Shown piece after piece: positions 23,427-29,858 of a stretch of DNA of 35,022 nucleotides. The position numbers were made by a program, and so were the translations under genes. Origin of the DNA: a virus; IMG/VR virus record IMGVR_UViG_3300035695_000235, positions 1 through 35,022 of that record, one strand, 5' to 3'. The notes beneath the pieces were generated by a model that was not told the origin of the DNA, ran no database searches, and worked only from the letters and a program-made list of their open reading frames with translations. The stretch's first letter is position 1; every line of letters starts with the position of its first letter.

Positions 23427-23437
23427 AGAAACACAGC

Positions 23438-23662
23438 ATGCTTGATTTTGAACTCACACTCTACCAGGAGTTGCTCCGTGCGGAAACCGTGCAGGCGCGA
23501 AAAGCCCTTGAGTGGGTTTATAGAGCGCCCTCGGCCATTGAGGCAATGGGGCGTGTACATGCAATCAATGAGCGGGCATGGGACGCGTTCATGCGCTCCC
23601 CAAAGAGCCTGCCCGGCATTGATGAGATTATCGACGTTTGTTCTGTGCTAATGAGTTTTTAG
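23438..23662 (+). CDS. Early small protein, hypothetical
   Basis: 74 residues, mostly helical (MLDFELTLYQELLRAETVQ, KALEWVYRAPSAIEAMGRV). First gene of the rightward early operon. Its ribosome site GAGGAG is the end of a dispersed repeat copy. No family is recognised. Early operons of this type often start with small host-takeover proteins; that is inference from position. Confidence 0.6.
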   Translation: MLDFELTLYQELLRAETVQARKALEWVYRAPSAIEAMGRVHAINERAWDAFMRSPKSLPGIDEIIDVCSVLMSF

Positions 23663-23671
23663 GAGAGAGAC

Positions 23672-23908
23672 ATGACTTCTGTGCAAGACTACCTGGCTTT
23701 TGATACTGAGGTGGGGTACCTCTGTGGTGAGTGCGCGTGCGAGCACTACGGAGGGGAAGCGGAAGTGCTGAGGCTGCTGGACTCGGGAAGCGTCGGCTGC
23801 ATCCATGAGGATACCTTCCAGTTTGAGCAGTACCTGGGCGAGATCATACCACTTGAAGGCGTGTATTGCGCACACTGTGACGCAGAGTGCTACGCACCGT
23901 TTGAGTAG
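23672..23908 (+). CDS. Early small protein with two Cys pairs
   Basis: 78 residues, acidic. CGEC near the N-terminus (followed by ACEHYG) and CAHC near the C-terminus (followed by DAECY) suggest a zinc-binding fold. GGAGAG stands five bases before the ATG, and the gene follows the first early gene by 9 bases. No family is recognised. The Cys pairs are the only functional hint. Confidence 0.6.
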   Translation: MTSVQDYLAFDTEVGYLCGECACEHYGGEAEVLRLLDSGSVGCIHEDTFQFEQYLGEIIPLEGVYCAHCDAECYAPFE

Positions 23909-23919
23909 GTACCTCGATA

Positions 23920-23967
23920 TAGCCGCTCGCTATACATCCGGCCATGCGGATGTGCGGGGAGCGGCTA
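23920..23967 (+). ncRNA. Strong two-tier stem-loop between early genes
   Basis: Outer stem TAGCCGCTC / GAGCGGCTA (9 bp), a symmetric 5x5 internal loop, inner stem ACATCCG / CGGATGT (7 bp) and a six-base loop. It fills the 97-base gap between two early genes. There is no U-run, so it is not a simple terminator. It could be a processing site, antiterminator or protein-binding RNA. Confidence 0.6.
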
Positions 23968-24005
23968 CGATGGGGGTATCCCAAATAATACAACAGGAGA
24001 AAGGT

Positions 24006-24251
24006 ATGTTCAAATATAAGATGAGCCACTTGTTGAAGCAGACTGACCTGAGTGCAGTGAGAGAGGTTATGGAGGAGGAACGCAGCCACCTGCCGCTCTG
24101 GGCATGTGCGAATAGGGTTGTACGCCGTGCGGGCAACCTCAAGGTGCTCATGGGTTTTATGAAAGATGTTCCGCGTGCATACAGGGGTGAGGTTCTTCGC
24201 CTGATACTCCTGGCTGCTAGGCTTGCAGCGTGTGAAGTGGGGAGGTTATAG
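24006..24251 (+). CDS. Early small helical protein
   Basis: 81 residues from the ATG at 24006, which has AGGAGAAAGG upstream. A longer frame to 23805 would overlap the preceding gene and hairpin. The protein is basic and helical (FKYKMSHLLKQTDLSAVREV, CANRVVRRAGNLKVLMGFMK). No family is recognised. It abuts the next gene (stop 24251, start 24252). Confidence 0.55.
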   Translation: MFKYKMSHLLKQTDLSAVREVMEEERSHLPLWACANRVVRRAGNLKVLMGFMKDVPRAYRGEVLRLILLAARLAACEVGRL

Positions 24252-25079
24252 ATGATATTCATGATCGGAGAATGCACCGTCCTGTGCGAGAACTGCGTGC
24301 GGGAAGAAACAACACCAGTAGAGATGGAGTACCTCTGCAGTGGAAATAAATTCGATATCACTACGTGGCCCGTGCGAGACAAGCAAACCGGTGCAACACT
24401 GCGGGATGAAGAGACGGGAGAGGTGCTATACCGGGAAATCACGGAATGGGCCAGGTTCAACCCACAGCCCCGGACATTCGACGGGGAGGCAATCGAGGCA
24501 TACTCAGACTACGGCTATGAAGATGAGGGAGACGGTCTGTGCTGTGAGGGGTGCTCGGCTGAAATCATTGAGCCACACAAGGCGGAGTGCAAGGTGTGCG
24601 GAGAGGAGATAGTGGGCAGGCTTGCACAGAGCTTGGATAATGCCGCGCGATGGGTGTTCTGCCCGGATTGTATTGAGAGGCTGGAACAGGCACAGAGGAT
24701 TAAGGAAAAGCTCCAGGAGTTGTACGCGGCCCTGGTCCCGGTACGCGTGGGAAGGAGGCCGCTTCTCGACCTGGGACCAGACTATCAGGCGTACAATGAT
24801 GCATACTTTCACGTCGAAGGGCTGCTCAAACAGCATGAGGAGTCGTTTGGTCCCTACGACTTCCATGACCTTGTTGCATCAGAGATGGATAAATATGAAT
24901 ACCTGGCCTCAAGGGGCGGTGCAGAGCCGGCCCAGACCCTGTTTAACCTCTTTGAGCACATAAACGCCTTCACCCATGTGCTAGAGGGAGTAGACGAAGG
25001 AGTGGGATGGGAGGATTTAGAAAACAACCTGCCCTCGCTCAGGAGGGCACTGGATGAATACAACCGCTACTACAGCTAA
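24252..25079 (+). CDS. Multi-Cys early protein, unknown function
   Basis: 275 residues. Several Cys pairs: CENC near residue 12, CCEGC around 97, CKVC around 112 and CPDC around 137; the last three likely form one or two zinc ribbons. The C-terminal half is helical and acidic (QAYNDAYFHVEGLLKQHEES, HDLVASEMDKYEYLASRG, TLFNLFEHINAFTHVLEG). No family is recognised. Neighbouring early genes also encode small Cys-pair proteins. Confidence 0.6.
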   Translation: MIFMIGECTVLCENCVREETTPVEMEYLCSGNKFDITTWPVRDKQTGATLRDEETGEVLYREITEWARFNPQPRTFDGEAIEAYSDYGYEDEGDGLCCEGCSAEIIEPHKAECKVCGEEIVGRLAQSLDNAARWVFCPDCIERLEQAQRIKEKLQELYAALVPVRVGRRPLLDLGPDYQAYNDAYFHVEGLLKQHEESFGPYDFHDLVASEMDKYEYLASRGGAEPAQTLFNLFEHINAFTHVLEGVDEGVGWEDLENNLPSLRRALDEYNRYYS

Positions 25080-25138
25080 TAGCCCGTCTGCACAACCGGA
25101 GGGGCGTTCAACAGACTGCGGAGGGTCTACGCACGCTG

Positions 25139-25480
25139 ATGCGCTCCATGTCCCTGGTAGACTCCTCCATGCTTAACACAATGGGGGAACACTTCAAGCG
25201 CAACGAATACGCCCCACCACCTCCGGCCCCTGAGCAGGACCTCACACCGCGTGTTCCCTCTGTGGTCTACCCGCGCTTCAACAGTGGAGAACTTGCCTCC
25301 CGACTGAGGGCCGTATTATCCAAATCGGGACGCTTCTGCTCTCCTGGGAGGTGTGGGGTGGGCATACACAGTATTGCGTGTACGCACCATCCGGGAAGCT
25401 TATCTACCAATCTGAACGGGTGCGAAACGGTCGGCTACGACGGTTCAAAGACCCGATCAAGAGACACACGAAGGCCATAG
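25139..25480 (+). CDS. Hypothetical protein, possibly frameshifted
   Basis: 113 codons. The first 60 residues look real (SSMLNTMGEHFKRNEYAPPP, then QDLTPRVPSVVYPRFNSGEL), but the last 40 are less convincing. The frame that makes sense after about 25340 is one base back (25351-25599). Either two overlapping genes exist, or one gene is broken or shifted. I found no standard slippery heptamer in the overlap. A shortened repeat-like sequence (CCCGACTGAGGG) lies at about 25299. Confidence 0.4.
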   Translation: MRSMSLVDSSMLNTMGEHFKRNEYAPPPPAPEQDLTPRVPSVVYPRFNSGELASRLRAVLSKSGRFCSPGRCGVGIHSIACTHHPGSLSTNLNGCETVGYDGSKTRSRDTRRP

Positions 25481-25599
25481 AGCAGGTACAGCACCTGGCT
25501 CAAATGACCAACTGGAGGCGGGCAGAGAAGATGCTCAACAAGCAGATGCGCAGCCTGCGTAGGGATGTCCTTCAGGTATTTGGGGGAGAGTGGACATGA
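25351..25599 (+). CDS. Hypothetical protein, -1 frame partner of the previous ORF
   Basis: 82 codons from a GTG; the frame is open back to 25234. The sequence WGGHTQYCVYAPSGKLIYQS followed by RRFKDPIKRHTKAIEQVQHLAQ and a basic helical tail looks like genuine protein. The GTG has GGGAGG almost touching it, so its own start is poor. It may be the C-terminal part of the 25139 gene. Its stop overlaps the next gene's ATG (ATGA). Confidence 0.45.
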   Translation: MWGGHTQYCVYAPSGKLIYQSERVRNGRLRRFKDPIKRHTKAIEQVQHLAQMTNWRRAEKMLNKQMRSLRRDVLQVFGGEWT

Positions 25600-25760
25600 G
25601 AGGAGAAGAGCGGGCGAAAGCCTGGCTGGCTCAGGGGAGAAGCTTCCAGGATATCCTGGTGGAGCTATCTAAGATACAAGAGATATTTGAGATGTTCGGG
25701 GCAGACTACGCCGTGGCGTATGTCGTCGCCCTGGTAGAGGCGCTGAAGGAGAGGATATGA
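25596..25760 (+). CDS. Very small early protein
   Basis: 54 residues (start MRGEERAKAWLAQGRSFQ), helical. Both ends use ATGA overlaps with neighbours, a sign of translational coupling that supports a real gene despite its size. The segment LVELSKIQEIFEMFGADYAV suggests two amphipathic helices. No family is recognised. Confidence 0.6.
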   Translation: MRGEERAKAWLAQGRSFQDILVELSKIQEIFEMFGADYAVAYVVALVEALKERI

Positions 25761-25984
25761 GATACTACACACCGCCTAAAAACACGCCCCACTACAGCAG
25801 GGAGACACACGTGCAGATAAACACGCGTGGGATAGTAGAGGATGTGGATAACCACACCGGGCGCGTGGCAGAATACGACGGAGAGCACGTATTGGTGCGC
25901 CTTGACCGCCCCACGAACGTTCATGGAGAGATGAAGTCAAAGGTATGGCTGTGGGAGTATGAGATCTCCCCCATAGGAGGGTGA
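25757..25984 (+). CDS. Small beta-type early protein
   Basis: 75 residues with strand-like segments (GIVEDVDNHTGRVAEYDGEH, VLVRLDRP, SKVWLWEYEISPIG), possibly an SH3-like barrel. Start overlaps the previous stop (ATGA). No family is recognised. Confidence 0.6.
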   Translation: MRYYTPPKNTPHYSRETHVQINTRGIVEDVDNHTGRVAEYDGEHVLVRLDRPTNVHGEMKSKVWLWEYEISPIGG

Positions 25985-25985
25985 C

Positions 25986-26192
25986 GTGTGTGGATGCTCG
26001 GTGCGCGGGCCGGTGTGCAGGAGGGGTCTGCTTCTCCAATACCGGGTGAAGTATGCGTACGCGCGGGTTATGGACGCATACGCAATCACCGGAAAGCTGG
26101 ATACACATCTTGATAGGTTGTGGGTACGGGCGGTCAACCTGTACCACAAGCACTTGAGAGGAGGGGAACATGCGCCGGAGGCAAAAAATTAA
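25986..26192 (+). CDS. Small basic early protein
   Basis: 68 residues with a GTG start and GGAGG five bases before it. N-terminal CGCSVRGPVC has three Cys. The rest is helical and rich in Tyr (YRVKYAYARVMDAYAITG). It overlaps the next gene by 23 bases. No family is recognised. Confidence 0.5.
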   Translation: MCGCSVRGPVCRRGLLLQYRVKYAYARVMDAYAITGKLDTHLDRLWVRAVNLYHKHLRGGEHAPEAKN

Positions 26193-26379
26193 GCCGTTTA
26201 AGAAGGTTTTGTGGAAGGTGCGGGCTTTTGATACGAGCGGGGGAGAGGTGGGGGTTGAACACGTGGAGGCGTACAACACGAAGCATGCCGTCGCGCTAGG
26301 GACGGCGGTGTTTATGAACCGGGGGTTGTTGTTGTTGTTCGCGCGCGTAACGGCGCACAGATTCAGAAAGGGCGGGTGA
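26170..26379 (+). CDS. Small basic early protein
   Basis: 69 residues, strongly basic (MRRRQKIKPFKKVLWKVRAF), with a good ribosome site (GGAGGGG, four bases before the ATG). The middle, GGEVGVEHVEAYNTKHAVAL, suggests a small alpha/beta fold. No family is recognised. Confidence 0.55.
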   Translation: MRRRQKIKPFKKVLWKVRAFDTSGGEVGVEHVEAYNTKHAVALGTAVFMNRGLLLLFARVTAHRFRKGG

Positions 26380-26380
26380 C

Positions 26381-26707
26381 ATGAAGCTCAGTGAGGCTAT
26401 CCGCAGAGGGTCCAGGAAGAGGCCCCAGGCGTTCGGAGAGTATTTTGAGGAATGCGAGATAGAGGGATACCAGATTCTTTGTTCGTGCACTCTAGGGGCG
26501 GCATGTGAGGCGCTCCTGGGTACAGAAGAGGCGCGAAAAGCCTGTATTGAGGACATAGAGGGCACGCTTAGGGAGGCGTTCCCCTGCCTCTCCTCCACAC
26601 TGGAGGGAGAACGGCACGACTACTGCTCCTGGATAATCCGCCTGAACGACGCGAAGAAGATGACCCGCGAAGAAATCGCTGACCTGTTAGAGGCACGCGG
26701 CCTGTAG
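26381..26707 (+). CDS. Hypothetical early protein with conserved-looking core
   Basis: 108 residues: KLSEAIRRGSRKRPQAFGEY at the start, CSCTLGAACEALLG in the middle, and MTREEIADLLEARGL at the end, which looks like a small helical EF-hand-unrelated C-terminal module. Similar short proteins starting with KLSEAIR occur in other phages, as far as I recall, without known function. It begins two bases after the previous stop. Confidence 0.6.
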   Translation: MKLSEAIRRGSRKRPQAFGEYFEECEIEGYQILCSCTLGAACEALLGTEEARKACIEDIEGTLREAFPCLSSTLEGERHDYCSWIIRLNDAKKMTREEIADLLEARGL

Positions 26708-26737
26708 TTGAGTAGCGCCGGGAGGACACCCCTCCCG

Positions 26738-26748
26738 GACTAATGAGG
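26738..26748 (+). repeat. Dispersed repeat copy, GACTAATGAGG
   Basis: Sense, supplies the ribosome site of the DUF2786-type gene. Confidence 0.85.
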
Positions 26749-26756
26749 AGAGAGAC

Positions 26757-27443
26757 ATGCAGAAAGAAACTATTGTTCAGAAAATTCAAAAGCTCCTGGC
26801 CCTGAGCACATCAGACAACCCCAACGAGGCGGCGCTCGCGCTCAGCAAAGCACAAAAGCTCCTCGCGGAGCACAACCTGAGCATGCTGGATGTGAAGCAG
26901 GAGAAGCAGGGCAAGCGGAGTGATGCATATGGCATGAGAGGCATCGACCTTCAAAGCAAAAACCACTGGATGCGTGCACTTCTGTGTTCGGTGGCACGAA
27001 ATAATTTCTGTGACGTGGTATACCACCCCAAACAGACGGTGGTACACCTGATCGGGGAGACGGAGAACGTGGAGGCGGTCATCTGGTTGTTCAATCACGT
27101 GTTGGTCCAGCTTGAGCGTATGGCCGCCCGGGAGTTGCGGGTGTACCGCTTGGCCGGTGGAACGGTGCACACGCGAACATGGAAGAACAGCTTCTTCACC
27201 GGAGCCATGCAGATCATTCATCAACGCCTGGTTCAGGAGCGGGCCGAGTTCGAGGCCGCGCAAAACAAGAACCGGGCGCTTATCGTCCTGAAGGATACTG
27301 ATCTGGAGGAGGCGAAGGTGCGCCTGTTCCCTGGACTCAAGAAGGGGAAACTCCACACCACACTCCGCTCCCCGGACGGGTACGCGCAGGGACAGCGTGC
27401 GGGGAGCCAGGTTGGGTTCAGGCGGGAGGTGGGAGCATGCTGA
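26757..27443 (+). CDS. DUF2786-type protein
   Basis: 228 residues. The first 45 residues fit the DUF2786 pattern: VQKIQKLLALSTSDNPNEAA, then KAQKLLAEHNLS. A second domain of about 150 residues (NHWMRALLCSVARNNFCDVV, GETENVEAVIWLFNHVLVQL, WKNSFFTGAMQIIHQRL) follows, as usual in this family. Function is unknown; the family is common in phages and plasmids. Its ribosome site is the GAGGAG end of a dispersed repeat eight bases before the ATG. Confidence 0.75.
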   Translation: MQKETIVQKIQKLLALSTSDNPNEAALALSKAQKLLAEHNLSMLDVKQEKQGKRSDAYGMRGIDLQSKNHWMRALLCSVARNNFCDVVYHPKQTVVHLIGETENVEAVIWLFNHVLVQLERMAARELRVYRLAGGTVHTRTWKNSFFTGAMQIIHQRLVQERAEFEAAQNKNRALIVLKDTDLEEAKVRLFPGLKKGKLHTTLRSPDGYAQGQRAGSQVGFRREVGAC

Positions 27444-27832
27444 GGGCGTTTGAGATCCTGGAAGTCATGGCCCGAGAGGCAGAAGCGGTAGATCAGCGTC
27501 TACTGGCTGCTGAACTCCGCACACTGGCCGATGCGTTGCGGGAGGGCAGGAGAGAAGAAGCGAACGCTGCGGAGCTTATACAAGGGATGGTTGAGGAGGC
27601 AAGGAATGTGGGGGAACACGTCACAGCCGGGGAACTCTCCGCAGTAGCCGGGGCCTTGAGGATCGGGGATACCAGCAGGGCAATACTCACCCTCTCTACC
27701 CACATCGCTCACATGGACCATCTCTACCAGCAGGAGAGCAGCCACTACACCAAGAAGCGGGCGGGTAGCCTGCTTCTCGCCTACCGCGCCGCACTACTCA
27801 TCATTAAGGGGGTGAGGCATGATGAGGTCTAG
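27437..27832 (+). CDS. Helical hypothetical protein with an internal repeat
   Basis: 131 residues, almost all helical. Two similar segments, LLAAELRTLADALREG and VTAGELSAVAGALRIG, suggest an internal duplication. It overlaps the previous gene by 7 bases and the next by 14, so it is part of a tightly coupled group. No family is recognised. Confidence 0.6.
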   Translation: MLRAFEILEVMAREAEAVDQRLLAAELRTLADALREGRREEANAAELIQGMVEEARNVGEHVTAGELSAVAGALRIGDTSRAILTLSTHIAHMDHLYQQESSHYTKKRAGSLLLAYRAALLIIKGVRHDEV

Positions 27833-27980
27833 ATTCATCGCGTCTCAGTGGCTCTTCATCTACCGCGTTGTGCAACTCGAGATGGTTCGTGCGCTCTCGG
27901 GCTCCCTGAGCCCAGAGAAAGCTGGCCTGGTGGAAGAGGTCCTGCGCGCGTATGCGGTGGTAGAAAAGTGGTACGCCTAG
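27819..27980 (+). CDS. Very small early protein at the end of the first early block
   Basis: 53 residues (MMRSRFIASQWLFIYRVVQL at the start), helical and partly hydrophobic, perhaps membrane-associated. Two ATGs in a row follow GGGGGTGAGG. The stop lies in a CTAG shared with the stop of the leftward small-terminase gene, so the two genes end tail to tail with a 4-base overlap. Confidence 0.5.
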   Translation: MMRSRFIASQWLFIYRVVQLEMVRALSGSLSPEKAGLVEEVLRAYAVVEKWYA

Positions 27981-28429
27981 CTAAGAAGCCGCATTAGCTC
28001 ATCTCGGGTCTGGGAGGAGGGGTCATCCCCTTCTCCGGCCCGCTTTCTCTGCTTACGTGTGACGCTCAGGGAGTCGAGTAAACCCCGCATCTGAGTATAC
28101 GGGTGTTGTCGTGCCATGGATATGACCTGCCCTGACTCCAACTCCTGGGCGGCTACGCGGTGATATTTTAAAAATTCGATCCCGGCCAGTTGAAGGAGCA
28201 TCTTATCCGACTGCGTGAGGTCGGGATTCTCCTCCAGTTGGGCGGCTATAAAAGCGTCGTACATCTGCTGTTCGAGGGGGGAAACCTCCAGTCTCGGCAT
28301 GGGAGGCATGTCCGACTTCTTCGGGCGCCCTGGTTTCCGTCCGACCGCCTCCGGGGCGGCCTGGATGAGTGGGACAACACTGAGGGTTGCAGGCTTGTCC
28401 TGCGGGGTGCGGGTAGGTCGGGGTGGCAT
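27977..28429 (-). CDS. terS: Terminase small subunit candidate
   Basis: 150 residues from the ATG at 28429 (AGGAG six bases upstream); a longer frame to 28546 overlaps the switch region. The N-terminus has GRKPGRPKK, a likely DNA-contact segment. The core (EQQMYDAFIAAQLEENPDLT, SDKMLLQLAGIEFLKYHRVA, AQELESGQVI, ARQHPYTQMRGLLDSLSVT) follows the small-terminase pattern of helices with a conserved HP before the last helix. Partner of terL, which lies 9.7 kb away. It is the only leftward gene in the early region and shares its promoter region with an XRE repressor. Confidence 0.6.
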   Translation of the reverse strand: MPPRPTRTPQDKPATLSVVPLIQAAPEAVGRKPGRPKKSDMPPMPRLEVSPLEQQMYDAFIAAQLEENPDLTQSDKMLLQLAGIEFLKYHRVAAQELESGQVISMARQHPYTQMRGLLDSLSVTRKQRKRAGEGDDPSSQTRDELMRLLS

Positions 28430-28443
28430 GAGGATCTCCTGTG

Positions 28444-28474
28444 TGGTAGAATATAGTACCATTCTATTATACCA
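28444..28474. promoter_or_regulatory. Switch region: near-palindrome with divergent promoters
   Basis: A 31-base imperfect inverted repeat, TGGTA at one end and TACCA at the other, with AATA/TATT inside. On the minus strand it contains TGGTATAAT, an extended -10 for the small-terminase gene. On the plus strand TATTAT (28465-28470) could serve the repressor gene. It is a likely operator for the adjacent repressor. Confidence 0.55.
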
Positions 28475-28487
28475 TGGAGAAGTATGT

Positions 28488-28703
28488 ATGAATTCGATAC
28501 GAGGAGGGAAGTTCCTCCAGTCGAAGAGACTTGAGAGGAACATCACTCAGGAGAAATTTGCCCCGATGGTAGGACTATCCCGCCTGGCCCTGACCCGGAT
28601 AGAGTCCGGTTCGATACAGCGCCCCTCGTTGGAGGACGTGGTGCGCATATGCCGCGCACTAGGGATACCCCTGGAGGGTGTCATCGAGGCATACGAAATA
28701 TAG
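28488..28703 (+). CDS. XRE-family repressor or Cro-like regulator
   Basis: 71 residues, a bare helix-turn-helix of the XRE/Cro-CI type: LQSKRLERNITQEKFAPMVG, LSRLALTRIESGSIQRPSLE, DVVRICRALGIPLEGVIEAY. Gln21, Ser31 and the IESG segment are at the usual positions. No C-terminal oligomerisation or protease domain. ATG at 28488 with GGAGA upstream. It is divergent from the small-terminase gene, with an operator-like palindrome between them. It could control lysogeny or the early-to-late change. Confidence 0.85.
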   Translation: MNSIRGGKFLQSKRLERNITQEKFAPMVGLSRLALTRIESGSIQRPSLEDVVRICRALGIPLEGVIEAYEI

Positions 28704-28709
28704 CCCGGC

Positions 28710-28741
28710 CCGGCCCAGGTGCTTGCACCAGCCGGCTTTTT
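28710..28741 (+). terminator. Rho-independent terminator after the repressor
   Basis: Stem CCGGC/GCCGG with inner GGTG/CACC, followed by CTTTTT. The -35 of the next promoter (TTGCAC) lies inside its loop and inner stem. Confidence 0.7.
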
Positions 28742-28751
28742 GTTGTATAAT
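28723..28751 (+). promoter_or_regulatory. Sigma-70-type promoter for the recombination/replication block
   Basis: TTGCAC (28723-28728), a 17-base spacer, then a perfect TATAAT (28746-28751). It reads into the Rad52-like gene and overlaps the repressor terminator. Confidence 0.75.
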
Positions 28752-28754
28752 GAT

Positions 28755-28769
28755 GATCGAAACGCGATC
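28755..28769. promoter_or_regulatory. Operator-like inverted repeat at the promoter start
   Basis: GATCG AAACG CGATC, directly after the -10 and over the expected transcription start. A regulator bound here would block the promoter. The following CGATCGATCG adds further symmetry. Confidence 0.45.
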
Positions 28770-28792
28770 GATCGAATTAAGAAGGAGAAATC

Positions 28793-29512
28793 ATGCGCAA
28801 ACTTTCTGAGGTTTTAGAGGCCCTGAGCGTTCGTTGGGATGCGCCGCTCGAAGAAATCAATGGGTTCAGCTATGTACCGTGGGAAGAGACGGCATACCAC
28901 CTGGACGAGGTGTTTGGTCCTTTGGGGTGGTCAGACCGGACCACCGTTCCCCGCCTGGATACTGCGGAGGTCAGGGTGAACGCCGGGAGTAGAGACAATC
29001 CCCGCTACGAAACCCGGGACTTCCAGGGGTACACCTGCGTCGTGGACATTGAAGTTCAAGTGCTCGATGATGTGAATGGTACCGGAGTCATGAGAGTCAC
29101 AAAATCTGGACCCGGGTTCGGCGCAATCCAAGCTCAAGGGGAAAAAAACCCCCTGAATACTGCTGTGAAGGCGGCTGGATCGGACGGGCTGAGCAAGGCC
29201 GCGAAAAAACTTGGTGATGCGTTCGCGCTCTACCTGTACCGGAAAGGCACAACAGGAGCGCAGCCGGCGCGATCCGCAGGCGCCCCTGCACGTTCGAGTG
29301 GAGGAAAGCCAACCGCAAAGCAGATGGAGTGGTTGATTAAGAAGGGTATCCCCAAGGATGTCGCCGGTCTCATGAGTGGCGCGCAGGCGAAGACAGCCCT
29401 GGACGGATTATTCGGGGGAGATGGTCCTGAAGCGGTAATGCAGGCCCTGGGATTCGACGCCCCGACTGCTACCATGAAGAGAAACGGTCTTCCCACACCC
29501 GCAGGAAGGTAG
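28793..29512 (+). CDS. Rad52/22-type single-strand annealing protein
   Basis: 239 residues. The N-terminal 150 match the Rad52 family: LSVRWDAPLEEINGFSYVPW, HLDEVFGPLGWSDRTT, then a strand QGYTCVVDIEVQV and the conserved KNPLNTAVKAAGSDGLSKAA and KKLGDAFALYLY region. The protein anneals complementary strands during recombination-dependent replication. The last 80 residues form a linker (Ala/Pro/Ser-rich) and a small helical unit (TAKQMEWLIKKGIPKDVAGL). AAGGAG stands before the ATG. No partner exonuclease is visible in the window. Confidence 0.85.
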   Translation: MRKLSEVLEALSVRWDAPLEEINGFSYVPWEETAYHLDEVFGPLGWSDRTTVPRLDTAEVRVNAGSRDNPRYETRDFQGYTCVVDIEVQVLDDVNGTGVMRVTKSGPGFGAIQAQGEKNPLNTAVKAAGSDGLSKAAKKLGDAFALYLYRKGTTGAQPARSAGAPARSSGGKPTAKQMEWLIKKGIPKDVAGLMSGAQAKTALDGLFGGDGPEAVMQALGFDAPTATMKRNGLPTPAGR

Positions 29513-29528
29513 ACCAGTTTACCCCCGG

Positions 29529-29587
29529 GAGAGGGCATAGTTGAGAGGGTGGTATCAGTACACCACAGCATGTACTTATGCCCTCTC
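29529..29587 (+). ncRNA. Strong two-tier stem-loop after the Rad52-like gene
   Basis: Perfect 11-bp outer stem GAGAGGGCATA / TATGCCCTCTC, an internal loop, then GTGGT/ACCAC with an eight-base loop. No U-run follows. It fills the 118-base gap before the next gene and resembles the other two-tier stems at 23371 and 23920. Confidence 0.6.
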
Positions 29588-29630
29588 TTGCTCTCTCCCA
29601 GACCCTAAAAACACCGTTGGAGGACAAGTC

Positions 29631-29858
29631 ATGAAATGCACATGTACGGCCTGTGGGGAAGCATTCAGTTCAACCACACCCTTTGATATGCACCGCGCGG
29701 GAGAGTACTCCCAGGGGCGTGTCTCATCCAGCCGCAGGTGCTTGGACGCAGACCAGATGAGAGAGAAAGGGATGATTCAACGTGAGGGCGTCTGGATCAG
29801 CGAAGATCGGCCCTGGACCTCCCGACCCCAGACTGTTGAGGAGGTGACGTGTGGGTAG
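29631..29858 (+). CDS. FDXHR-type putative zinc-binding protein
   Basis: 75 residues. CTACGEAFSSTTPFDMHRAG matches the small FDXHR-type zinc-binding family: a CxxC pair followed by FDxHR, later RRCL as the fourth ligand, and a GVWI strand. ATG at 29631 has GGAGGA upstream. Its last codons (SRPQTVEEVT) come from a dispersed repeat that also supplies the ribosome site of the next gene. The role of this family is unknown. Confidence 0.75.
   Translation: MKCTCTACGEAFSSTTPFDMHRAGEYSQGRVSSSRRCLDADQMREKGMIQREGVWISEDRPWTSRPQTVEEVTCG
29831..29841 (+). repeat. Dispersed repeat copy, GACTGTTGAGG
   Basis: Sense, in the last codons of the FDXHR gene and ribosome site of the methyltransferase. ACCTCC/GGAGGT (29817-29822 with 29840-29845) can pair. 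Confidence 0.85.

Noticed and set aside
22787-28767. 14 identical bases (TGATCGAAACGCGA) at 22787-22800 and 28754-28767
   Set aside because: A 14-base match is expected by chance a few times in 35 kb, and the first site has no good promoter. It might still be an operator shared by both places.
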